A stretch of 64,000 nt of DNA from NCBI RefSeq assembly GCF_003202285.1, contig NZ_MASW01000005.1:620001-684000 (forward strand), in the 5' to 3' direction. This document shows, one piece after another, positions 43,218 to 50,613 of this stretch. Origin of the DNA: Prauserella muralis. GTDB lineage: Bacteria > Actinomycetota > Actinomycetes > Mycobacteriales > Pseudonocardiaceae. The first letter of the stretch is position 1. Each line of letters starts with the position of its first letter. The notes under the pieces are model-generated. The model did not search any database, was not told the origin of the DNA, and saw nothing but the letters and a program-made list of their open reading frames with translations. The position numbers and the translations under genes were made by a program.

Positions 43218-44207
43218 CTACCGCACCGTCACGGTGCGCACCGGCGAGATGGAACCGAGGTAGCTCACGGTGCCGGAAGGGTAGATCACCCGGTACTGCC
43301 AGGTGGCCGTCGGCTTGCGGTAGAAGGCGTACCAGCCGCCGCCGCTGGTGCGCTTCGTGGCGACCGTGCCCCACGCGGTCGTGCCGTGGCGGCGGCTCTG
43401 CAGGCGCACGGTCCAGCCGGCGTAGCCGACGTTGTTGTCGGAGCGATACGCCCGCCCGCTGACCTTGACCGTGCCGCCCCGGCGCATGGTCGTCGGTGAC
43501 AGCGTCTCCGACACCCTGGAGCCCGCGAGCCGTTTCGACACCGACGGTCCCGCGCCCGCCGCGCTGTAGGGCGTCACCCGGAACGTGTAACTGGTGCCGA
43601 ACGCCAGCCCGGTGACGACCCTGCTGGTCGCGCCCGGGCTGATGTTGTCGATGATGCGCGATCCCGCGTACCACGTCAGCGTGATGCGGTAATTGCGCAG
43701 CCCGCTCGCCCCCGGCCACAGCGGCGGGCTCCACCGCACGGTGGCCCTGCCGAGGTCGCCGGTCGCGCCGATCGAGCCGGGCTCGCTCGGCGTGGCGCCG
43801 CCGCAGGCGTAGACGTTGACGTTGTCCAGTGTCCAGCCGTCGGCGAAGACCGCGGGGTCGGCGGTGATCCGCCAGCGCAGCTGTACCGTCTTGCCTGCGA
43901 GCGAGCTGAGGTCCACCCTGCTCGCGGCGTAGCCGTGGGTGTCGCCGCCGAAGCCACGGTACGTGGCGCCGGTCGAACCGTCCGGGTTGTACGGGGTGAT
44001 CGTCACGGGCGTCACGCCCGCGCTGTCCCACGGCAGGGTCATCGCGCTGGCCCAGTTCTTGCCGCCGTTGGTGGTGTACTCGACGCGGCCGCCCGCCCAG
44101 TGCTCCCTGGGGAAGCCGGCGTCGCCGGGCCAGTACGCGAGCAGGAACTGGTGGTCGAAACGCAGGTAGGTCTTGACCCCGGACGGGATCTTGAGCGACT
44201 TCGTCAC
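43218..44207 (-). CDS. C-terminal part of the M4 protease, cut off by a stop codon
   Basis: This 329-residue open frame continues the M4 protease frame after the TAA at 44214-44216. It has no Shine-Dalgarno or signal peptide. It holds an adhesive MAM/immune-inhibitor-type region (FDHQFLLAYWPGDAG, YTTNGGKNW, LDNVNVYACGG), a fibronectin type III domain (about 160-245) and an Ig-like beta-domain. It was almost certainly part of the same secreted protease. As written it is not expected to be translated well. Confidence 0.75.
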   Translation of the reverse strand: MTKSLKIPSGVKTYLRFDHQFLLAYWPGDAGFPREHWAGGRVEYTTNGGKNWASAMTLPWDSAGVTPVTITPYNPDGSTGATYRGFGGDTHGYAASRVDLSSLAGKTVQLRWRITADPAVFADGWTLDNVNVYACGGATPSEPGSIGATGDLGRATVRWSPPLWPGASGLRNYRITLTWYAGSRIIDNISPGATSRVVTGLAFGTSYTFRVTPYSAAGAGPSVSKRLAGSRVSETLSPTTMRRGGTVKVSGRAYRSDNNVGYAGWTVRLQSRRHGTTAWGTVATKRTSGGGWYAFYRKPTATWQYRVIYPSGTVSYLGSISPVRTVTVR

Positions 44208-44213
44208 CCGCGC

Positions 44214-46118
44214 TTAGGTGTTCACCGGCCCGCCGCTCTGCCGGTCCGGCTCCAGTCCGTACAGGCTCTTCGTGCCACCCTTGGCGTAGCCGGTGACGTG
44301 CCGCCAGCCACCCGCGACCGCCCAACCGGAGCCGAGCGTGCTGCGCTCGAACGTGTCGAGGAAGAGGTTGCGCTTGGCGGAGTCGGTGCAGCCGGCGCTC
44401 GCCTCAGGGGCCTTCGCGTTGGCACTGAGCGGCTGCTTGTCCATCTCGGTGGCCGTCACCGCCTCGCCGACCTCGGTGCAGTCCGCGGCCACGATGCCGT
44501 CGGTGCCGATCAGGTTGGTGCACGCCTGCGGCAGGACACCGTGCAGGTCGCGGTAGTCGGCGCCCGAGGTCAGCATGGTCAGCGCCCGGTAGTAGATCTC
44601 GGCGGCCTTGGCGTAGCCGAGTCCGGTCACCGTCTGGCCGTTGAACGTGCGCGTGCCCGGCTCGGCGATCAGGTAGGCCGCCTTGTTGCCGACTCCGCTG
44701 TTGCCGTGCACACCGCCGCTGTCGAAGTCGCCGTCCGTCCACACGGGAGCGTCGTAGTGACCGCTCGTCATCCGGTCCGGATCGCCGTACAGGGTCGGAT
44801 CGGCCATGTTCCGGACGGCACCTCCGGGCCCGTCCTCACCGAGCGCCCACGGCGCCGCCGCGCCCGCGTCGCGGCCGTTGGTCAGGTCGACGAGCTCGCC
44901 GAACACGTCCGACATCGACTCGTTGATCGCCCCGGACTGGTACCAGTACGCCAGGTCGGAGGTCTTCTCGGTCACCCCGTGCGCGAGTTCGTGCGCCACG
45001 ATGTCGTCGGCCGAGGGGAAGCCCGCGCCGTAGTAGACGCCGTCGCCGTTCCAGAACGCGTTGACCATCGGGCAGCTCGGATCGAACGCCGACGGCAGGC
45101 AGTACCGGACCGTGGAGCGCAGCTTGGTGCCGTCGGAACCGCCCGCGCCGATCAGGGCGGTCAGGTCCACCCCCAGCTCGCCCGCGAAGAAGTCCGCCGT
45201 GTCACCGGCGTGGTCGTAGGCGGCGTTGACGTCGGCCACCCCGCTCGCCGCGCCGCCCTCGATCCGGGCCGCGCCCGGTGTGGCGCACGACGCGAGGGTC
45301 GGCTCGCCCCCGGTGGTGGTGTCGCGCACGTTGGCCCGGTCGCAGACCACGCGGTCGGCGGCCGCGACCTGGTTGTGGTGCAGCGCCACCGAGCCGTCCA
45401 CGCGGTCGACCAGCACCCGGTGGCGGATGTAGGCCGGGCCGGTCACCTCGACCAGCCAGACGTGGCTCGCCCCTGCGCTCGCCGCCGGGCCGAGCAGCGC
45501 GGGGTCGTAGACGTACGCCCCGGCCTGCCCCGCGCGCAGCGCCGGGGTGCCGACGTGATGGGAGCGGGCCGCGACCGCCACGGCGGTGCGCCGGGCCTGC
45601 TCCGCGGTCACCGTCAGGTTGGCCGGCGACGGCGCGAGCGGGGTGGTCTCGCCGCTGACCGACCGCAGCCCGCCCTCGGCGTCCACGGCCACCGCCAGCT
45701 CGCCGCCGTACACGGGCACGCCGTCGACGGTCTGCCGGAACCGCACCATCGACGCGTCGCCTGCCAGCCGCTGGCTGCGCACGACCTGCAGGCCGACGCC
45801 CTCGCGGTCCAATGCCCACAGCGGTGCGTAGCGGCGCAGGTGCGCGGCCGCCTTGCGTTCCGGCGAGAACCGCGCCTGGATACCCGCGGGACGCTCCACG
45901 GGCGTGCCGTTGCGCGCGCCGACGAGGTGCACGACGCCGCGCCCGTCACGACGGATCGTCACCGCCCCCGCCGACTCCGACCGCAGCTCGCGTTCCGCGG
46001 CGGCCGACGGATCCACCGGCTCGGGCGGCTGCGCCACGGCGGCACTCGGCCCGATGGCGACCAGCCCGCCGACCAGCGCGAGCGCCGTCGCCGAGGCGAT
46101 GCTTGTGACTCTGCGCAC
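44214..46118 (-). CDS. secreted M4 (thermolysin-type) metalloprotease, stop-truncated
   Basis: A 634-aa zinc protease as read. A Sec signal (VTSIASATALALVGGLVAIG) is followed by FTP/PepSY propeptide domains and the catalytic domain (about 290-600). VAHELAHGVTE gives the zinc histidines and catalytic Glu, GAINESMSDVFGE the third ligand, and SGGVHGNSGVGNKAAYL the transition-state histidine. The GTG start at 46118 follows GGGGGA. TAA at 44214-44216 ends the frame before the binding domains; the same frame continues open for 329 codons. Catalysis may survive without them. Confidence 0.88.
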   Translation of the reverse strand: MRRVTSIASATALALVGGLVAIGPSAAVAQPPEPVDPSAAAERELRSESAGAVTIRRDGRGVVHLVGARNGTPVERPAGIQARFSPERKAAAHLRRYAPLWALDREGVGLQVVRSQRLAGDASMVRFRQTVDGVPVYGGELAVAVDAEGGLRSVSGETTPLAPSPANLTVTAEQARRTAVAVAARSHHVGTPALRAGQAGAYVYDPALLGPAASAGASHVWLVEVTGPAYIRHRVLVDRVDGSVALHHNQVAAADRVVCDRANVRDTTTGGEPTLASCATPGAARIEGGAASGVADVNAAYDHAGDTADFFAGELGVDLTALIGAGGSDGTKLRSTVRYCLPSAFDPSCPMVNAFWNGDGVYYGAGFPSADDIVAHELAHGVTEKTSDLAYWYQSGAINESMSDVFGELVDLTNGRDAGAAAPWALGEDGPGGAVRNMADPTLYGDPDRMTSGHYDAPVWTDGDFDSGGVHGNSGVGNKAAYLIAEPGTRTFNGQTVTGLGYAKAAEIYYRALTMLTSGADYRDLHGVLPQACTNLIGTDGIVAADCTEVGEAVTATEMDKQPLSANAKAPEASAGCTDSAKRNLFLDTFERSTLGSGWAVAGGWRHVTGYAKGGTKSLYGLEPDRQSGGPVNT

Positions 46119-46434
46119 GAAAGTCCCCCATCGCACGAAAAGGCGGGCGCACTGCGGCGCCCGCACAACCCAGGTGAAGCCACACGACGAGACGAAGCCG
46201 CGTCCACGGCTGGGACCACCGGATCGGAACCGGCCCCGGGCGCGCTCGCGCAACATATCCGTCCACGGTGGACCGGCGTTACAGCGGTGACCCAACCGTT
46301 ACCGCCAGGAGCCGCGGCGCTCCCGCGGCGCACGCGGGCAGGACGGCCCGAGAATCACCAAACCGGTTGCGGGCAGGCCGAACGCAACCCGGCGTACCAC
46401 TCCCCTCCCGCTCCTCCTCCTGCGTGCTCGCCGA
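46119..46434. other. intergenic gap between M4 protease and ECF41 gene
   Basis: No gene is seen here. It should hold the protease promoter. GTCCAC-G-GTGGAC (46261-46273) is a perfect but short palindrome with no recognised owner. Confidence 0.5.
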
Positions 46435-47310
46435 TCAACGGAGCGCGCTGAGGTCGAGCCGGGCGATCCGCTCGGGGTCGGCGAGCACGTCGAGAGCGAC
46501 GATCCGGTCGCCGACCACCGTGAAGGCCGCCACCGAGATGGGCTTGCCGTCGGCCATCGCGACCGCACCCGGTTCGCCGTTGACCAACGCGGGCACCGTG
46601 TGCTCGGCGATCCGCGCGAACGCCGTCGCGCCCCGCGCCACCTCCTGCGGGCCGCGCAGCACGACGCTCGGACGGAGCCTGCCGCCGTCGGTGCGCACCA
46701 CCACGTCCGGATCCAGCACGGCGACGAGGGCGTCCAGGTCACCCCCGCGGGCCGCCGCGAGGAAGGCGTCCACGATCTCGCGCCGGCGAGCGAGATCGCC
46801 TTCCGGCTCCGGTGCCGTACCCTGTACGCGACGCCGCGCACGGCTGGCCAGCTTGCGCGTGGCCACCTCGGTCCGGCCGATGATCGGCGCGATCTCGTCG
46901 AACGGCATGGCGAACAGGTCGTGCAGCACGAACGCGAGCCGCTCGGCGGGGCTGAGCGTTTCGAGCACCACCAGCAGCGCGAGGCCGACCGAGTCGGCCA
47001 GCACGGCCTCGTGCTCGGGGTCGACGTCGTCCGGGCGCTCGACGACCGGGTCCGGCACGTACGGGTCCAGCGGCTCCTCGCGCCGCTGCTGGCGGGAACG
47101 CAGCATGTTCAGGCACACGCGGCCCACCACGGTCGTCAACCACCCGCCGAGGTTCTCGATCTCGCTGCTGTCGGTGCGGCTCAGCCGCAGCCAGGCCTCC
47201 TGCACCGCGTCGTCGGCCTCGGCCAGCGAGCCGAGCATCCGGTACGCCACCGCGCGCAGGTGCCCCCTGTGCTGCTCGAACCGGGTCGCCAGGAAGTCGG
47301 TCTCGTCCAT
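46435..47310 (-). CDS. ECF41-type (SigJ-like) RNA polymerase sigma factor
   Basis: A 291-aa sigma factor. Region 2 (RAVAYRMLGSLAEADDAVQE) and region 4 (LAFVLHDLFAMPFDEIAPII) are followed by a SnoaL-like C-terminal domain (about 175-291), which regulates the factor in ECF41. The WLP-like linker is YVPDPV and the DGGGR-like motif is RTDGGRLRPS. The usual partner, a carboxymuconolactone-decarboxylase-like or oxidoreductase gene, is not next door. An ECF41-like promoter lies upstream. Confidence 0.92.
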   Translation of the reverse strand: MDETDFLATRFEQHRGHLRAVAYRMLGSLAEADDAVQEAWLRLSRTDSSEIENLGGWLTTVVGRVCLNMLRSRQQRREEPLDPYVPDPVVERPDDVDPEHEAVLADSVGLALLVVLETLSPAERLAFVLHDLFAMPFDEIAPIIGRTEVATRKLASRARRRVQGTAPEPEGDLARRREIVDAFLAAARGGDLDALVAVLDPDVVVRTDGGRLRPSVVLRGPQEVARGATAFARIAEHTVPALVNGEPGAVAMADGKPISVAAFTVVGDRIVALDVLADPERIARLDLSALR

Positions 47311-47346
47311 CGGTCACGTTCCTCCGTTGCCTCGGGTCAGCGACAT

Positions 47347-47373
47347 GACCCGCGGCAGCGGGCCGATGTGACC
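47347..47373 (-). promoter_or_regulatory. candidate ECF41 autoregulatory promoter
   Basis: On the minus strand GGTCACA, 16 bases, GGTC, close to the ECF41 pattern TGTCACA ... CGTC, 37 bases before the sigma-factor ATG. The rest of the 47311-47646 gap contains nothing convincing. Confidence 0.35.
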
Positions 47374-47646
47374 GGCGTGCGTGTCCACACATCGTCACAC
47401 CGGCCACGGCCGCCCGGCGAAGCGCTCCGCGGGGCTCGTGGCGCAACCCCGCAGACCTGGGCCAGCGACGGCGTCGGGGCAGGCATCGCTGACTTGCCGT
47501 CCATGGTCGTCGCGCTGCGTCGACCACAGCAGAGCACAAAGTCCCCACCGGTCGAAGTCGCCCTGCCGTGGCGCCGTCCGCAGCCGGGCCACGGTGGCGG
47601 ACGTGGCGGAGCGCTGAGGTGGCCCTGGGACTACTGAGGCCCGACT

Positions 47647-47664
47647 GTATAGGCCGTTATACAT
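47647..47664. promoter_or_regulatory. TGTATA-N6-TATACA inverted repeat
   Basis: A perfect 6-bp AT-rich palindrome in GC-rich DNA, 60 bases upstream of the short leader frame of the histidine-phosphatase gene. TATACA could also be a -10. Confidence 0.5.
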
Positions 47665-47722
47665 GCCGTGGGCGCCGGTCGTGGGCCGTCCGCCGTCCTG
47701 CGGCGCCTTGTAGCCTCTCGGC

Positions 47723-47776
47723 ATGGAGATCGCCGGTCCGGTCCGCACGCGGCACCTCGACGGAGCAGCCGTCTGA
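47723..47776 (+). CDS. 17-codon upstream reading frame (candidate leader peptide)
   Basis: ATG at 47723, six bases after TAGCCT (47711-47716), fits the leaderless pattern seen elsewhere here. The 17-residue product would be MEIAGPVRTRHLDGAAV. Its TGA overlaps the ATG of the next gene (TGATG), so terminating ribosomes could re-start there. Nothing shows that the peptide itself has a function. Confidence 0.35.
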   Translation: MEIAGPVRTRHLDGAAV

Positions 47777-48417
47777 TGGGCGCCGTCTACCTCGTCCGGC
47801 ACGGCCAGGCGTCCTTCGGCGCCGACGACTACGACAGGCTCTCCGAGGTCGGCGCCGAGCAGTCCGCCGCGGTCGGCAAGGAACTGCGCAGGCGGGGACT
47901 GGAGTTCACCGGCGTGTACTGCGGGACGATGACCCGTCAGCGAGACACGGCGCTGGCCGCGGGCTTCGAGCCGGTGCAGGACGCGCGCTGGAACGAGTAC
48001 GACTTCCTCGACGTGCTGCGCGGGCATGGCAGCGGCAACCCCGACCGCGGCGACCCGAGACGCTTCCAGGCCGCACTCGACGAGGCACTGCTCGCGTGGG
48101 TCGCGGCCGCCGAGGGCAGCGACTGCGGCGAGAGCTGGCCCGCGTTCGCCGGCCGGATCGGCACGGCACTCGAGGACACCGTCACCGCACTGGGCAGGGG
48201 CGAGAACGCGCTGGTCTTCACCTCGGGCGGCGTGATCGGGGCCATCGCCGCGCTGCTGATCGGCGACCAGGCAGGCCGGTTCACTCCCCTGCATCGCGTG
48301 ACCTGCAACGCGGGCATCACCAAGCTCGTCGCCGGACGCTCCGGCCTGACGCTCGTGGCGTTCAACGAGCACGGGCACTTCGAGGGCGAGGGCAGGCACC
48401 TGCTCACCTACCGCTGA
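47776..48417 (+). CDS. histidine-phosphatase-superfamily protein
   Basis: A 213-aa protein. VYLVRHGQASFGADDYDRLS contains the RHG nucleophile motif, and MTRQRDTALAAGF the next conserved segment. At the second catalytic site the expected SHGG reads TSGG (ALVFTSGGVIGAIAAL), so the usual second histidine is missing. It may be catalytically altered. The gene continues into the SMP-30-like gene after 9 bases. Confidence 0.88.
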   Translation: MGAVYLVRHGQASFGADDYDRLSEVGAEQSAAVGKELRRRGLEFTGVYCGTMTRQRDTALAAGFEPVQDARWNEYDFLDVLRGHGSGNPDRGDPRRFQAALDEALLAWVAAAEGSDCGESWPAFAGRIGTALEDTVTALGRGENALVFTSGGVIGAIAALLIGDQAGRFTPLHRVTCNAGITKLVAGRSGLTLVAFNEHGHFEGEGRHLLTYR

Positions 48418-48426
48418 GGAGCGACG

Positions 48427-49356
48427 ATGCGATTCCGCAACCCGCGGCTGTTGCCCGTGGGCGCGCACGGCACCGAGGACGTGCTCGTCGACACCGAGGG
48501 CCGCCTCTACACCGGGGTGGCCGACGGCAGGATCCTGCGGGTCGACCCCGGCGGCGGCCCCGTCGAGACCGTCGCCGAGGTGCCGGGGCGCCCGCTCGGC
48601 CTGGAGTTCCTCGGCGAGGACGAACTCCTGGTGTGCGCCTCCGACGCGGGCCTGCTGACGGTCCGCATCGCCGACGGCACCGTCCGGACCTTGCTGCGCG
48701 GCGTGCCCGGCGCCCCGCTGCTGGCGTGCAACAACGCCGCCGTCGCGGACGACGGCACCGTGTACTTCAGCGACTCCTCGCGCTACTACGTGATCCCGAG
48801 GTGGCGGGTCGACATCATCGAGCACACCAGGAGTGGGCGCCTGCTGCGCCGCAACCCGGACGGCACGGTGGACCAGCTGCTCACCGGGCTCGACTTCGCC
48901 AACGGGGTCGCGCTCGCCGCCGACGGCTCGTTCGTGGCGGTGGCCGAGACCGGCGGCTGCCGGGTGAGCAGGCTCTGGCTCACCGGAGAGCGGGCGGGCA
49001 GCGTCGAGGTGCTGGCGGGCGAGTTGCCGGGCTACCCCGACAACATCTCGACCGGCAGCGACGGGCTGATCTGGGTCGCACTGCCCAGCCCGAGGGTCGC
49101 CGCGCTGGCGGCGATCCAGCGGCTGCCCCGGCCGGTGCGCGGTCTGGCCGCGCGGCTGCCGTCGTCGCTGCAGCCCAGCCCGAAGCCGCTCGCCGGCGTG
49201 CTCGGCGTCGACGCCGAGGGCCACGTGGCGCACCACTACGAGGGCGAGCTGCCGGGGTTTCGGATGCTGACCGGCGTCCGCGAGCAGGCGGGCACGCTGT
49301 ATTTCGGGAGTCTGGAGGAGAGTTCGCTCGTCGTCGCGGAGCACCGGCCGTCCTGA
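48427..49356 (+). CDS. SMP-30/strictosidine-synthase-like beta-propeller
   Basis: A 309-aa six-bladed beta-propeller protein. LLACNNAAVADDGTVYFSDS and GYPDNISTGSDGLIWVALPS are the strictosidine-synthase-like signatures. Relatives hydrolyse lactones or esters; no Pictet-Spengler activity should be assumed. It probably forms an operon with the histidine-phosphatase gene (stop codon 9 bases upstream, GAGGAGCG before the ATG). Confidence 0.85.
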   Translation: MRFRNPRLLPVGAHGTEDVLVDTEGRLYTGVADGRILRVDPGGGPVETVAEVPGRPLGLEFLGEDELLVCASDAGLLTVRIADGTVRTLLRGVPGAPLLACNNAAVADDGTVYFSDSSRYYVIPRWRVDIIEHTRSGRLLRRNPDGTVDQLLTGLDFANGVALAADGSFVAVAETGGCRVSRLWLTGERAGSVEVLAGELPGYPDNISTGSDGLIWVALPSPRVAALAAIQRLPRPVRGLAARLPSSLQPSPKPLAGVLGVDAEGHVAHHYEGELPGFRMLTGVREQAGTLYFGSLEESSLVVAEHRPS

Positions 49357-49652
49357 CGCGGGCGCCCGGCCCGCTTGGCGCAGGTCAGCACACAGGCGCC
49401 AACGAAAACAGTTCCGCGGTCGAATGCGCCCGCATCACCGCGCCCGGGATATGCCCTCCCGATTTCCAAGCCAATTCGTGGCGCGTTTTTTTCTGGTCCC
49501 AACGGGCATTTCCGAACACGGACAGAGTGGATGAATTCCGGCGGCGCGCTCTCTACATAGGACTGAACCAATCGCCCACAATCTGGCCCCCGCGCGACTT
49601 TGCGCAAACCCCACGTCACCTTCAGCGAACGCGAACCTACTTCGCGGTATTG

Positions 49653-49681
49653 TTGTAGTTTCCAGAAGAATTGCGTATGGT
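49653..49681 (+). promoter_or_regulatory. promoter of the MHYT gene
   Basis: TTGTAG, 17 bases, TATGGT, 32 bases before the GTG at 49714. The 357-base gap before it (from 49357) is clearly AT-richer than its surroundings and includes the 10-bp palindrome TTTGCGCAAA (49599-49608). No gene was seen there. Confidence 0.55.
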
Positions 49682-49713
49682 CGCCGTCCATCAGGTCTTC
49701 GGGGGAGCCTGTC

Positions 49714-50532
49714 GTGCTACTCGATGGGACGAAGATGGAGCAAGTCGGCTCTCTGACGGAGTTGGGTTTTGGTTGGATCACGCCTGTACTGTCCTACGTG
49801 ATGGCGTGCGTCGGCAGCGCGCTCGGGCTGCGCTGCATGGTGCGTGCGCTGTCCGCGACGGGCCGTTCCCGGCGCAACTGGCTGGTCAACGGCGCCATGG
49901 CCATCGGCACCGGCATCTGGACGATGCACTTCATCGCCATGCTCGGGTTCCGGGTCACCGGCACCGACGTGCGCTATGACGTGCCGCTGACCGTGCTGAG
50001 CCTCGCGGTCGCGATCATCGTCGTCGGCATCGGCGTGTTCGCTGTCGGCTACAGCAAGTCCCGGGTGCTGTCCGTGCTCGTCGGCGGGCTCGTCTCCGGC
50101 GTCGGCGTGGCCGCGATGCACTACATCGGCATGGCCGCGATGCGCCTGTCCGGCGAGGTCAGCTACTCTCCCGTGATCGTCACCCTGTCGGTCGCGATCG
50201 CCGTCGCCGCTGCGACCGCCGCCCTCTGGGCGACGCTGACCATCCGCGGGCCGGCCTCGGCCGTCGGCGCGTCGCTGGTCATGGGCCTCGCGGTGAGCGC
50301 CATGCACTACACCGGCATGGCGGCGGTCTCGGTCGAGGTGCACCCCGGCCACGTGGTCGTGCCCGGCGCGACGCCGATGCAGTTCGTGTTCCCGCTCGCG
50401 GTGGTACTGGGCTCCTACCTGTTCCTCACGTCGGCGTTCGTGGCACTGTCGCCGGGGCCTGGCCTGACGAAGACGGTCCCGCCCGAAGGACAGCAGGCCG
50501 AACCCCCCAGGACCGCGCCGGTCCACAGCTGA
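49714..50532 (+). CDS. MHYT-domain membrane sensor protein
   Basis: A 272-aa protein with seven helices. Three MHYT-type motifs are present (TMHFIAMLGF, AMHYIGMAAM, AMHYTGMAAV), proposed to bind copper and sense oxygen, CO or NO. No GGDEF or EAL domain follows, so it must signal through another protein. The GTG at 49714 follows GGGGGAG. Its stop lies 81 bases before the conservon. Confidence 0.9.
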   Translation: MLLDGTKMEQVGSLTELGFGWITPVLSYVMACVGSALGLRCMVRALSATGRSRRNWLVNGAMAIGTGIWTMHFIAMLGFRVTGTDVRYDVPLTVLSLAVAIIVVGIGVFAVGYSKSRVLSVLVGGLVSGVGVAAMHYIGMAAMRLSGEVSYSPVIVTLSVAIAVAAATAALWATLTIRGPASAVGASLVMGLAVSAMHYTGMAAVSVEVHPGHVVVPGATPMQFVFPLAVVLGSYLFLTSAFVALSPGPGLTKTVPPEGQQAEPPRTAPVHS

Positions 50533-50613
50533 CCGTCACCGCCCCGCTCCGCGCCGCGCCGTCGCGAGCGCAGGCGTCCACCGTTTCGAACTCACGTCCG
50601 ATGTGGAGACCTC

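Noticed and set aside
46261-46273. GTCCAC-G-GTGGAC palindrome as an SOS or zinc box
   Set aside because: It does not fit the actinobacterial LexA box (GAAC-N4-GTTC) or a known Zur/Fur motif.
47395-47646. Short open frames in the gap after the ECF41 gene
   Set aside because: No ribosome-binding site, no leaderless pattern and no recognisable sequence.
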